DNA from: Actinoplanes sp. DH11
GTDB lineage: Bacteria; Actinomycetota; Actinomycetes; Mycobacteriales; Micromonosporaceae
DNA: 64,000 nucleotides
NCBI RefSeq assembly: GCF_020873875.1
Contig: NZ_JAHWGU010000013.1
Location: 154,955 to 218,954, forward strand
Reading direction: 5' to 3'
Below are positions 18,411 through 26,769 of this stretch, piece after piece. The first letter of the stretch is position 1. Each line of letters starts with the position of its first letter. Position numbers and translations under genes: made by a program. The notes beneath the pieces are model-generated. The model saw only the letters and a list, made by a program, of their open reading frames with translations. It searched no databases and had not been told where the DNA came from.

Positions 18411-19637
18411 CTACGCGCGGGCGAAGATCAATGCCACGTTGTGACCGCCGAAGCCGAACGAGTTGTTCATCGCGGCCTGGATCTCGAGCGGCCGCGCCTT
18501 GTGCGCCGCCACGTCAAGGTCGAGCCGTTCGTCCGGGTCGTCGAGGTTGATGGTCGGGGGGATCACGCTTTCGCGCAGCGCGAGGACGGTGGCGATCGAC
18601 TCGACCGCGCCGGCCGCACCGAGCAGGTGCCCGCTCATCGACTTGGTCGAGGTGAGGACCGGGTGGTTGCCGAGGGCGGTCTTGATGCCCTTGACCTCCC
18701 CCATGTCACCGACCGGGGTCGACGTGGCGTGCGCGTTGACGTGCTGGATGTCGGCGCCGGTCAGGCCGGCGTCGCGCAGCGCCATCCGCATCGCGCGGAT
18801 GCCACCGCGGCACTCCGGGTCCGGCTGGACGATGTCGTATCCGTCCGAGGTGACCCCGGCGCCCAGGAGGCGGGCGTAGACCTTGGCGCCGCGGGCTGCG
18901 GCGTGGTCGGCGCGCTCCAGGACGATCGTGCCGGCACCTTCACCGAGGACGAAGCCGTCCCGGTTCTTGTCCCACGGCCGCGAGGCCTTCTGCGGGTCGT
19001 CGTTGCGGGTCGACATGGCCCGCATCGAGGCGAACCCGGCCAGCGGCAGCGGATGCACCACGGCCTCGACACCACCGGCCACCACCACGTCGGCACGGCC
19101 GGCGCGGATCAGGTCGAGGCCCAGGGCCACGGCTTCGGCGCCGGTGGCGCAGGCGCTGGCCATGGCCCGGACGCCGCCCTGCGCGCCGAGCTCCAGGCCG
19201 ACCCAGGCGGCCGGTCCGTTCGGCATCAGCATCGGCACGGTGTGCGGGCTGACCCGGCGCGGGCCGGAGCGCTCCAGGATGTCGTCCTGCTCCAGCAGCG
19301 TGGTGGCGCCGCCGATGCCGCTGCCGATGCTGACCGCGAGACGTTCCGGGTCGAGACCGGAGTCGGCCAGGCCGGAATCGGCCCAGGCCTCACCGGCCGC
19401 GATCAGGGCCATCGCCTCGGACCGGTCGAGCCGGCGCATCTTGACCCGCTCGATGAGCGTGGACGGGTCGACGGCGAGTTGTGCGGCGATCCGCACCGGG
19501 AGCTGACCCGCCCACTCCTGAGTGAGCGGGCCGACCCCGGAGCGGCCCGCGAGCATGGCGTCCCAGGTGGACGCGACGTCCCCGCCCAGCGGGGTCGTCG
19601 CGCCGAGCCCGGTGACGACGACGTCTACGTTGCTCAT
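18411..19637 (-). CDS. fabF: 3-oxoacyl-ACP synthase II (KAS II)
   Basis: Elongating condensing enzyme of type II fatty-acid synthesis: it joins malonyl-ACP to a growing acyl chain. Catalytic residues are present: Cys in ACATGAEA, His in NAHATSTPVGD, Lys in STKSMSGHLLGAAG and the second His there, and the FGFGGHN end motif. The ATG at 19637 (MSNVDVVVTGLG) begins one base after the acpP stop (TGACATG), marking tight coupling; the longer frame to 19670 would overlap acpP. 408 residues, usual length. Confidence 0.96.
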   Translation of the reverse strand: MSNVDVVVTGLGATTPLGGDVASTWDAMLAGRSGVGPLTQEWAGQLPVRIAAQLAVDPSTLIERVKMRRLDRSEAMALIAAGEAWADSGLADSGLDPERLAVSIGSGIGGATTLLEQDDILERSGPRRVSPHTVPMLMPNGPAAWVGLELGAQGGVRAMASACATGAEAVALGLDLIRAGRADVVVAGGVEAVVHPLPLAGFASMRAMSTRNDDPQKASRPWDKNRDGFVLGEGAGTIVLERADHAAARGAKVYARLLGAGVTSDGYDIVQPDPECRGGIRAMRMALRDAGLTGADIQHVNAHATSTPVGDMGEVKGIKTALGNHPVLTSTKSMSGHLLGAAGAVESIATVLALRESVIPPTINLDDPDERLDLDVAAHKARPLEIQAAMNNSFGFGGHNVALIFARA

Positions 19638-19638
19638 G

Positions 19639-19881
19639 TCAGTGGTTGGCCTCGATGTAGGAAACGGCATCGCCGACGGTCTTGAGGTTCTGCACCTCGT
19701 TGTCCGGGATCTTGACGCCGAACTTCTCCTCGGCGGCCACGACGACCTCGACCATGGACAGCGAGTCGACGTCCAGGTCGTCGGTGAAGGACTTACCCTC
19801 GGCGACGTCGTCCGGGTTCACCCCGGCGACCTCCTCGAGGATCTCGGCGAGGCCAGAGGTGATCTCTTCGCGAGTTGCCAT
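19639..19881 (-). CDS. acpP: acyl carrier protein
   Basis: 80-residue acidic helical protein that carries acyl chains on 4'-phosphopantetheine. The attachment Ser is in DDLDVDSLSMVEVV. It lies between fabH and fabF, the standard actinomycete order. Confidence 0.97.
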   Translation of the reverse strand: MATREEITSGLAEILEEVAGVNPDDVAEGKSFTDDLDVDSLSMVEVVVAAEEKFGVKIPDNEVQNLKTVGDAVSYIEANH

Positions 19882-19928
19882 TCTCGTTCTTTCTCTAGGT
19901 GGGTGGTGAAGCGACCGGCCGGTGCTGC

Positions 19929-20879
19929 TCAGGGGCAGCGGACGACCTGGCCGGCGTAGGTGAGGCCGCCGCCGAAGCCGAAGAGCAGGACGGGTGCCCC
20001 GGAGGGGACCTCGCGCCGCTCGATGAGCTTCGACAGTGCCAACGGCACACTTGCCGCTGAGGTGTTGCCGGATTGCACCAGATCCTTGGCGACGATCGCG
20101 TCCGGGCTGAGCCCGAGCCGCTTCACGATGCCGTCGATGATCCGGGTGTTCGCCTGGTGCGGCACGAAGGCCGCCAGTTCGGACGGGTCGACGCCGGCGC
20201 GGCGGCAGGCCTCGATCGCGAACGGGGCGAGCTCGGTGGTGGCCCAGCGGAAGACCACCTGGCCTTCCTGCTCGATGTACGGCCGCCAGCCCTCGATCCG
20301 CAGCACGCCACCCTTGTCCGGGGCGGAACCCCAGAGCACCGGGCCGACGCCGGCTTCCTCGCCCTCGGGGGCGGCCGAGACGACCGCGGCGCCGGCGGCG
20401 TCACCGAAGAGCACGGCGGTGGTGCGGTTGGACCAGTCGACGACGTCGGAAAGCTTCTCCGCGCCGATCACCAGGGCGTTGCGGGACGCGCCGGCGCGGA
20501 TCGCGTGGTCCGCGGTGCCGAGGGCGTACGAGAATCCGGAGCACGCGGTGTTCAGGTCGTAGGCGGCCGGCGCCGTGATGCCGAGCCGGCTCGCGACGCG
20601 GGACGCCACGTTCGGGCAGCGGTCGATCGACGTGCAGGTCGCAACGGTCACCAGGTCGATGTCGGCCGCACTGAGGCCGGAGCTCGCCAGCGCCTTCTCG
20701 GCGGCGTAGGTCGCCATGTCCGCGACGCTCTCGCTGTCCGCGATGCGGCGCTCGGCGATGCCGACCCGGTCCCGGATCCACGCGTCGTTGGTGTCCAGGT
20801 TCATGGCCAGGTCGTCGTTGGTGACCACGCGCGAGGGCTGGTAGTGGCCCATCGCGACGATGCGGGAACCCGCGGTCAT
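19929..20879 (-). CDS. fabH: 3-oxoacyl-ACP synthase III (KAS III)
   Basis: Initiates fatty-acid synthesis by condensing an acyl-CoA primer with malonyl-ACP; in actinomycetes branched primers are often used. The Cys-His-Asn triad is seen in NTACSGFSYAL, FVPHQANTRI and QSGNTSAAS. 316 residues. ATG 20879 overlaps the fabD stop by four bases (ATGA). Confidence 0.96.
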   Translation of the reverse strand: MTAGSRIVAMGHYQPSRVVTNDDLAMNLDTNDAWIRDRVGIAERRIADSESVADMATYAAEKALASSGLSAADIDLVTVATCTSIDRCPNVASRVASRLGITAPAAYDLNTACSGFSYALGTADHAIRAGASRNALVIGAEKLSDVVDWSNRTTAVLFGDAAGAAVVSAAPEGEEAGVGPVLWGSAPDKGGVLRIEGWRPYIEQEGQVVFRWATTELAPFAIEACRRAGVDPSELAAFVPHQANTRIIDGIVKRLGLSPDAIVAKDLVQSGNTSAASVPLALSKLIERREVPSGAPVLLFGFGGGLTYAGQVVRCP

Positions 20880-21814
20880 CGTGCTCCTCCTTGGTGTCCG
20901 CCGTGGCGGGCGATCAGATCCCGGGCGGCGGGCAGGTCATCCGGCGTGTTCAACGTGACGATCTCGGGCGCGCCGTCGCCCTTGAGCTCGCGCTTGACCA
21001 GCCCGGCCAGGGTGCCGGCGGGCGGCAGCTCGATGACACCTGTGACACCGAGTGCGCGCAGCCGCGCCATGCAGAGGTCCCAGCGGACTGGCACGGTCAC
21101 CTGGTGAACGAGGCGGCGGAGCACCTCGGGGCCGTCGCTGACGGCCTCGCCGTCGCGGTTGGACAGCAGCACCCGGGCCGGGTCCTGGACGGGCACCTCC
21201 GCCGCGTACGCGGCGAGCGCGGTCTCGGCCGTTGCCATGTAGGGCGTGTGGAACGCGCCGGCCACGGCCAGCGCGATCACCCGCGCCTTGGCCGGCGGTT
21301 CCGCCGCGAGATCGGCGAGAGCCGGCAGGCTGCCGGCGGCCACGATCTGGCCGGCGCCGTTGCTGTTCGCCGGGTGGAGGCCGTGCTTCTCGATCGCCGC
21401 GACCACCTCGTCCGGGTCGCCGCCGAGGACGGCGCTCATGCCGGTGGCCTCGAGGGCGCAGGCGGCGGCCATCTCCCGGCCGCGCACGCCGGCCAGGGTG
21501 ACGGCGGCCTCGGCGGTCAGCGCGCCGGCCAGCGCGGCGGCGCCCAGCTCGCCGACGCTGTGCCCGGCCACCACGTCGACCTCGCCCAGGGGCAGCTGCT
21601 CGCCGGCGAGCAGGGCGGCCGCGACCAGCAGCGGCTGGGTGCGGGCGGTGTCCTTGATCTCGTCGGCGTCGGCCCGGGTGCCGAGGTGGACGAGGTCCAC
21701 GCCGACGGCCTCGGACCAGCCGCGCAGGCGGTCCGTGGCACCGGGGAGTTCGAGCCAGGAGTTGAGGAAGCCGGGCTTCTGGGAGCCTTGGCCGGGGGAG
21801 AGTACGGCGAGCAC
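20876..21814 (-). CDS. fabD: malonyl-CoA:ACP transacylase
   Basis: Moves malonyl from CoA to ACP. Motifs: LSPGQGSQKPGF near the start, active Ser in GHSVGELGAAA, Arg in VRGREM and His in AGAFHTPYM. First gene of the operon; starts with GTG at 21814 behind ggaagag. A 19-base palindrome lies 67 bases upstream. Confidence 0.96.
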   Translation of the reverse strand: MLAVLSPGQGSQKPGFLNSWLELPGATDRLRGWSEAVGVDLVHLGTRADADEIKDTARTQPLLVAAALLAGEQLPLGEVDVVAGHSVGELGAAALAGALTAEAAVTLAGVRGREMAAACALEATGMSAVLGGDPDEVVAAIEKHGLHPANSNGAGQIVAAGSLPALADLAAEPPAKARVIALAVAGAFHTPYMATAETALAAYAAEVPVQDPARVLLSNRDGEAVSDGPEVLRRLVHQVTVPVRWDLCMARLRALGVTGVIELPPAGTLAGLVKRELKGDGAPEIVTLNTPDDLPAARDLIARHGGHQGGAR

Positions 21815-21880
21815 GTCTTGACTCTTCCGGATAGGGAGTGGTTGAGGGGTTGCTGGGCGCGACGAAACCCTACGACGAGG

Positions 21881-21899
21881 TTTGTAGGAAACCTACAAA
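21881..21899 (-). promoter_or_regulatory. palindromic operator candidate upstream of fabD
   Basis: tttgtagg-aaa-cctacaaa is a perfect 8-3-8 inverted repeat. On the minus strand a related half-site (gtagggttt) follows about 20 bases nearer to fabD. It lies between fasR and fabD and is the best candidate for FasR binding. Confidence 0.6.
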
Positions 21900-22013
21900 G
21901 GGGCCGCAGGCTTGCGCTACTTTAGCCCCATTTGCCCCAGAAGTTGGAATTTCCGAGCGCGACACGTCATCGGCGGACAGGACCGTCATCCTGAGGTAAC
22001 GAGGGTGCGGCCG

Positions 22014-23189
22014 TCAGGCGGCGGGATCCAGCCGTCCGATCGTCAGAGCCATACGCAGAGCGAACGCGTCCCGGCCGTCGAACGGCGAGAGCGCCGTGAC
22101 CTCGGCCACCCGGCGCAGGCGGTACCGCACGGTGTTGGGGTGCACATACAGCTCGCGTGCCGCACTCTCCAGCACCCCGCCGGCCGCGAAGAAGGCGTCG
22201 AGCGTCTCGATCAGGGCGCCGCCCGCGCGGGTCAGGCCACCGAAGACCTCGTGGCGCAGCTTGCGGCGGGCGTCCGCGTCGCCGGCCAGGGCGCGTTCCG
22301 GCAACAGGTCGTCGGCGGCGACCGGGCTCGGCGCGCCCGGCCAGGCCGGCGCGGCCCGGAACCCGTTGAGTGCGGCCCGGGCCGACTCGGTGGCCTGGTC
22401 CAGGGACGGGACCGCCGGACCGACCACGACCGGGCCCTCGCCGAAGCTGCTGCCCAGCGCCGCCGCGGTGGCGACCGGATCGGTCGCGCCGCCCACCACC
22501 ACGACCAGACGGTCGCCGTGCACGCCGCCGATCACCTCGAGGCGGGCCCGCCGGGCGGCCCGGTAGACCGCGTGCAGCACGGCGGTGATGTCGCCGCCCG
22601 GTGAGCGGCCCACCACCACGGTGACCGGTGGCGCGTCGGTCCAGCCCAGGGCGGCCGCTCGGCTGGCCAGGATGTCCGAGGAGTCGCCACGCAGGAGCGC
22701 GTCGACCAGCAGTGCCTGCAGCCGGGCGTCCCAGGCCCCGCGGGACTCGGCGGCGCGGGCGTAGACCCGGGCGGCGGAGAAGGCGATCTCCCGGGAGAAG
22801 CGGAGGATCGCCTGGAGCAGCTCGTCGGTCTCGCCCTCGTCGGCGAAGCCCGGCACCTCCGCCTCGGCGACGTCGATCGTCACCTTGATCAACTGGACGG
22901 TCTGGGTCAGCGTGATGATCCGGGCCAGCGCCCGCGGCGCGGCGGCGAAGACCTCGTCGGAGATCTCACTGGTGCTGACGGCCACCGTGGCGCCGGAGCG
23001 CAACCACTCCACCAGGGAGCGGACGCCGGCCTGTGCGACGAGCATCACCCAGGAACGCTGGTCGGCCGGGAGCGCCCGGAACCACGGCAGCGTCTCATCC
23101 ATGCGCGCGACCGCCGAACTGGCGAGCGCTCCGGCGTGCCGTTCGATCCGGCGCAGGGTCCCGGCTCGCAGGGGATTGCTGTCTGCCAC
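22014..23189 (-). CDS. fasR: PucR-family regulator, FasR-like activator of fatty-acid synthesis
   Basis: 391 residues. The C-terminal ~60 residues form the PucR-type helix-turn-helix (ESAARELYVHPNTVRYRLRRVAEVT), preceded by a GGDEF-like/CdaR middle domain and an N-terminal helical sensing domain. In Streptomyces coelicolor the equivalent gene, placed directly upstream of fabDHPF, encodes FasR, an activator of that operon. Here it is 199 bases upstream of fabD on the same strand, so the same role is likely. Confidence 0.9.
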   Translation of the reverse strand: MADSNPLRAGTLRRIERHAGALASSAVARMDETLPWFRALPADQRSWVMLVAQAGVRSLVEWLRSGATVAVSTSEISDEVFAAAPRALARIITLTQTVQLIKVTIDVAEAEVPGFADEGETDELLQAILRFSREIAFSAARVYARAAESRGAWDARLQALLVDALLRGDSSDILASRAAALGWTDAPPVTVVVGRSPGGDITAVLHAVYRAARRARLEVIGGVHGDRLVVVVGGATDPVATAAALGSSFGEGPVVVGPAVPSLDQATESARAALNGFRAAPAWPGAPSPVAADDLLPERALAGDADARRKLRHEVFGGLTRAGGALIETLDAFFAAGGVLESAARELYVHPNTVRYRLRRVAEVTALSPFDGRDAFALRMALTIGRLDPAA

Positions 23190-23424
23190 GTCGTCCAGCG
23201 TGTCACGGGGCGGAAGGCGAGCAACGGGTACCCGGTTTAGGCACTTTTATTACATTTGACCGGTGTAGCGGTGCGCCTCTACCGCGATTTCGGTCGGTGA
23301 CCTGGCATCGTGTCGGACGAGTGCGGTCCGGGCCGGGGTTAACACCGTGCGCCACGGTGCCGATGAAGAGACGGTGCCGAGGAAAGCTGGTGTTGGTGTC
23401 GGGGACACGGATCGAGGAGGCGAG

Positions 23425-23649
23425 ATGATGGAACGGGACGACGCGATCACGCGTACCGATGGCGATCCCGTCCTCGACGAGATGCCGGTGCCCGCACCGG
23501 TCGACGAGGAGCCGATCCTGGATGCGGGATCGGGACGGGTCGGATGCCGGACCGAGCTGCGTGGGTGGGCCGGTGCCCACCTGCACGGCGCCGTGCGCCC
23601 CAGGCGACGCGCGGCGGGCCGAGGGCGGCCACCCGGCCGCTGGTGCTGA
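23425..23649 (+). CDS. small hypothetical protein, 74 aa
   Basis: Begins MMERDDAITRTDGDPVLDEM behind a very strong ribosome binding site (gaggaggcgag). The first half is acidic, the second half Arg/Gly-rich with one Cys. No recognised domain. The strong start signal is the main support; the composition of the second half could also reflect unselected GC-rich sequence. Confidence 0.4.
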   Translation: MMERDDAITRTDGDPVLDEMPVPAPVDEEPILDAGSGRVGCRTELRGWAGAHLHGAVRPRRRAAGRGRPPGRWC

Positions 23650-23730
23650 CCGAACCCGTACGGGTGAGTGGTGAACCGGCCCGGGCGAGTTTCGCCCGGG
23701 CCGGACCGCTGTGCTGGTCAGCTAGGTGCG

Positions 23731-24393
23731 GTGGATGACAAGAGACGGCTGATTCTCGACCAGGCGCTCGCCCTGGTGGACGAGCGCGGCCTCGCGGCGA
23801 TGTCGATGCGGGCCGTCGCCGAACGGGTCGGGCTGACCTCGATGGCCCTCTACCCGTACGTCGGTGGCAAGGACGCCCTGCTGGACGGGCTGGTCGACCT
23901 GCTGCACCTGGAACTGGACGCGTCCGTCGGCGACGACCTGGCCGACATCGACTGGCGCCGCCGGCTGCGTGCCCTGGGCCGGGCGGTCCGCGCGCTGGCC
24001 CACGCGCACCCGAGCGCCTTCCCCCTGATGCTGAACCGGTCGGCGGCGGGTGCCTCGGCCTCCTGGCTGACCGCGGCGTTGCGCGGCATCCTGCACGACG
24101 CCGGGGTGCCGGCCGCCGAGGTGCCCCGGCTGGCCCGGATGATCTGCGCGTTCCTGCTCGGGCACACCACCGGCGAGGTGACCGGCGGGCTGCCGGCGGC
24201 CGAGCACGACGAGCACGACGAGCACGACGAGCACGACGAGCACGACGAGCACGACGAGAACGGCCAGGCGGACGTCGAGTTCGACGCCGACCTGGCCGAT
24301 TTGATCACGCTGGTGGAGGTCAGATCCGGCGGCGGATCAGGAACGCCATCCCGGCCAGACCCACCAGGATCACCAGCAGAACCGCCCCGTTGA
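23731..24393 (+). CDS. TetR-family regulator with a His-Asp-Glu repeat tract
   Basis: About 220 residues from a GTG at 23731 (VDDKRRLILDQALALVDERGL). The N-terminal DNA-binding domain is typical: MSMRAVAERVGLTSMALYPYVGGKDALLDGL. The C-terminal part resembles the TetR_C tetracycline-repressor-like domain. Around residues 158-176 there is a tract of six Glu-His-Asp triplets coded by a 9-bp repeat (gagcacgac), a possible metal-binding loop. The last 74 bases overlap the 3' end of the convergent gene at 24320. Target genes unknown. Confidence 0.85.
   Translation: MDDKRRLILDQALALVDERGLAAMSMRAVAERVGLTSMALYPYVGGKDALLDGLVDLLHLELDASVGDDLADIDWRRRLRALGRAVRALAHAHPSAFPLMLNRSAAGASASWLTAALRGILHDAGVPAAEVPRLARMICAFLLGHTTGEVTGGLPAAEHDEHDEHDEHDEHDEHDENGQADVEFDADLADLITLVEVRSGGGSGTPSRPDPPGSPAEPPR
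24206..24258 (+). repeat. 9-bp coding microsatellite (gagcacgac)
   Basis: About six tandem copies in frame, coding Glu-His-Asp. Copy number is likely to vary between strains. Confidence 0.9.
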
Positions 24394-24967
24394 GCAGGAA
24401 CAGCCGGCGGACCTCGCCGAACACCTCGGACATGCTCTCCACCGGGTTGACCTCGCTGGCGCCCAGGTCCTCGCCGATGCCCCCGCCGATGCCGCCGTGC
24501 ACCACGTCGGGCTTCGCCTCGAGCGGCGCACCGGACAGGCGCAGCGACTCGGACATGGAGAGCCGGCCGTAGAACCAGCCCGCGGTCTTCTTGCCGGACG
24601 GCTGCTTGGCCGGGCGGTAGGCCCGGGGACCGCCCGCGGCGAGCGGGTAGAGGTCGTAGACCAGGCTCGGCGCGTCCTTGACCAGAACGGTCACGGTGTA
24701 CTTGTCACCGAGCTTGCCGGATTTCGGTGCCGAGGTCTGCGGCCGGGCCGAGGCCAGCCAGTCGACCTCGATGAACAGTTTCTCGAAGAGCCGCGGCTCG
24801 TCGGTCTGCCGGACCACGATGGGCTTCTCGATGCCCTTGCCCTTGATCTCCAGAGCACTCGGCTTGTTGTCCTTCGGCGCGGCGTGAGCCGCGGGGGTGA
24901 CAGCGAACGTCAGTGCGCCGGCCACCGCCATCGCCACTACCGCCGACACCAACCTGGTGAGCACCAT
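24320..24967 (-). CDS. secreted surface protein with C-terminal membrane anchor
   Basis: 215 residues. A signal peptide (MVLTRLVSAVVAMAVAGALTFAVTPAAHA), an extracellular domain of ~150 residues and one C-terminal membrane segment (LFLLNGAVLLVILVGLAGMAFLI) followed by RRRI. The start at 24967 has the ribosome binding site ggaggt. A much longer open frame continues upstream but is not needed. I do not recognise the extracellular domain. Convergent with the TetR gene, overlapping 74 bases at the 3' ends. Confidence 0.75.
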   Translation of the reverse strand: MVLTRLVSAVVAMAVAGALTFAVTPAAHAAPKDNKPSALEIKGKGIEKPIVVRQTDEPRLFEKLFIEVDWLASARPQTSAPKSGKLGDKYTVTVLVKDAPSLVYDLYPLAAGGPRAYRPAKQPSGKKTAGWFYGRLSMSESLRLSGAPLEAKPDVVHGGIGGGIGEDLGASEVNPVESMSEVFGEVRRLFLLNGAVLLVILVGLAGMAFLIRRRI

Positions 24968-25207
24968 CCGACCTCCCCGCCCGTGGATGGACATGAACCA
25001 GTAACCCGCTGTCGCACCGATGGCACCGGCACGGCGGCCCAGACCTACAGCCTTCCCGGACACCGGCCCGGCCGCATCTTGAGGCAGGGTGAATTGGAGC
25101 CATGTGGGTACGGCTGACTCAGTGACGTGACCGTTGATCAGCGGCCGAACAGTACCAAGCCCACGCGAACGGTGGGGGTGGTGGCCACCCTGGCAGCGGA
25201 GAGCATC

Positions 25208-25253
25208 ACCGCATGCGGCGAACGGTGCTGGCGCGCCGCCCGCCGCATGCGGT
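25208..25253 (-). terminator. inverted repeat downstream of gltX
   Basis: accgcatgcggcg (25208-25220) and its exact complement (25241-25253) enclose a 20-base loop seven bases after the gltX stop. Each arm also holds the palindrome ccgcatgcgg. Confidence 0.6.
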
Positions 25254-25260
25254 AAAAGCG

Positions 25261-26670
25261 TCAGAGACGCCCGCGAGCAGCGGTAAGACGCGCCAGCGTG
25301 CGCTCCCGGCCGAGCACCTCGAGCGACTCGAAGAGAGGCAGGCCGATGGTCCGGCCGGTCGCGGCGACCCGGATCGGTGCCTGAGTCTTGCCCAATTTGA
25401 GACCTCGGGCCTCGCCGACCTGCTCCAGCGCGGCCTTGAGCGACTCGGCCGACCAGTCGGTCAGTGCGCCGAAGGCGGTCACCGTCGCGTCCAGGATGTC
25501 CGCCGCGCCCTCCTTCATCGCCTTCGCCCAGGACGCCTCGTCGTGGACGGGTTCGTCCAGGAAGAGGAAGTCGACGTAGTCGACGATCTCGGAGAGGACC
25601 GCGATCCGGGTCTGCGCGAGCGGGGCGATCCCCGCGAACACCTGGATGTCGAACGCGTCCGGCGACCACGGCGGCGCGGCGATCGTGTCGGTGCCGGTCA
25701 GCCACGGTGCGCAGACCTGGGTGAACTCGTCCGGCGTCAGCGCGCGGATGTACTCCCCGTTGAAGGCGCGCAGCTTTTTGATGTCGAAGAAGGCCGGGGC
25801 GTGGCTCACGTCCTCGATCCGGTACTCCTCCTCGACCACCGACCACGGGACGATCTCCCGGTCGCCGGTGGGTGCCCAGCCGAGCAGCATCAGGTAGTTG
25901 CGCATCGCGGCGGCAAGGTAGCCCTCGTCCCGGTACGACTCCAGCGCGACCTTGTCCCGCCGCTTCGACAGCTTCTGCCGCTTCTCGTTGACGATCACCG
26001 GAACGTGACCCCAGATCGGCGGCGTGGCGCCCAGCGCCTCCCAGAGCATCTGCTGCTTCGGCGTGTTGGGCAGGTGCTCCTCGGCCCGGAACACGTGCGT
26101 GATGCCCATGCTCATGTCGTCGACCACGTTGGCCAGTAGGAAGACCGCCGAGCCGTCGCTGCGGGCGATGACGAAGTCCTCGATCAGCTTGTTCTCGAAG
26201 GTCGGCTTGCCGCGGACCAGGTCGACGACCACGGTCTCGCCCTCGTCCGGCGTGCGGAACCGCAGCGCGCGGCCCTCGCCGGGTCCGAGCGCCCGGTCCC
26301 GGCAGAAGCCGTCGTAGCCGGTGTGCGTGTTACCGGTCCGGGCGACGACGTCCTCACGCTTGCAGTCGCAGTAGTAGGCCTTGGCCTCGCCGTAGAGCCG
26401 GGTCGCCGCGGCGGTGTGGTCGGCCGCGTAGGACGACTGGTAGTAGGGGCCCTCGTACGTCCCGCGCTCGATGCCGATCCAGTCCAGTGCCGAGATGATG
26501 CCCTCGGTCCACTCGGGCCGGTTGCGGGCCGCGTCGGTGTCCTCGATCCGGAGCACGAAGACGCCGTCGTGCTGCTTGGCGTAGATCCAGTTCTGGAGCG
26601 CCGAGCGGGCACCGCCGACGTGGAACATGCCTGTGGGAGAGGGGGCGAAACGTACGCGAACAGTCACCAC
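25261..26670 (-). CDS. gltX: glutamyl-tRNA synthetase
   Basis: Charges tRNA-Glu with glutamate (and in many actinobacteria tRNA-Gln as a first step to Gln-tRNA). Class I signatures: [19 protein letters not shown] (HIGH-equivalent HVGG) and KLSKRRDKV (KMSKS-equivalent). 469 residues, usual length. GTG start at 26670 or 26667. About 290 bp upstream of the surface-protein gene with nothing clear between except the terminator. Confidence 0.96.
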   Translation of the reverse strand: MVTVRVRFAPSPTGMFHVGGARSALQNWIYAKQHDGVFVLRIEDTDAARNRPEWTEGIISALDWIGIERGTYEGPYYQSSYAADHTAAATRLYGEAKAYYCDCKREDVVARTGNTHTGYDGFCRDRALGPGEGRALRFRTPDEGETVVVDLVRGKPTFENKLIEDFVIARSDGSAVFLLANVVDDMSMGITHVFRAEEHLPNTPKQQMLWEALGATPPIWGHVPVIVNEKRQKLSKRRDKVALESYRDEGYLAAAMRNYLMLLGWAPTGDREIVPWSVVEEEYRIEDVSHAPAFFDIKKLRAFNGEYIRALTPDEFTQVCAPWLTGTDTIAAPPWSPDAFDIQVFAGIAPLAQTRIAVLSEIVDYVDFLFLDEPVHDEASWAKAMKEGAADILDATVTAFGALTDWSAESLKAALEQVGEARGLKLGKTQAPIRVAATGRTIGLPLFESLEVLGRERTLARLTAARGRL

Positions 26671-26769
26671 CCCAGCCTACCGAGACCTGCGATCGCCGTG
26701 CCGACCCAGTCCGGGCTGCACCCGGAACGGTGTCACCACCGGGCCCGGGCCACCCCGGCGCCCGCCCCC

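Noticed and set aside
23190-23260. GGGTAC-centred stress promoter for fasR near 23226-23231 (minus strand)
   Set aside because: The -35 partner does not fit at the right spacing.
24320-25846. 508-residue frame upstream-extended from the surface protein
   Set aside because: A signal peptide with a strong ribosome binding site starts at 24967; the extension runs antisense into gltX.
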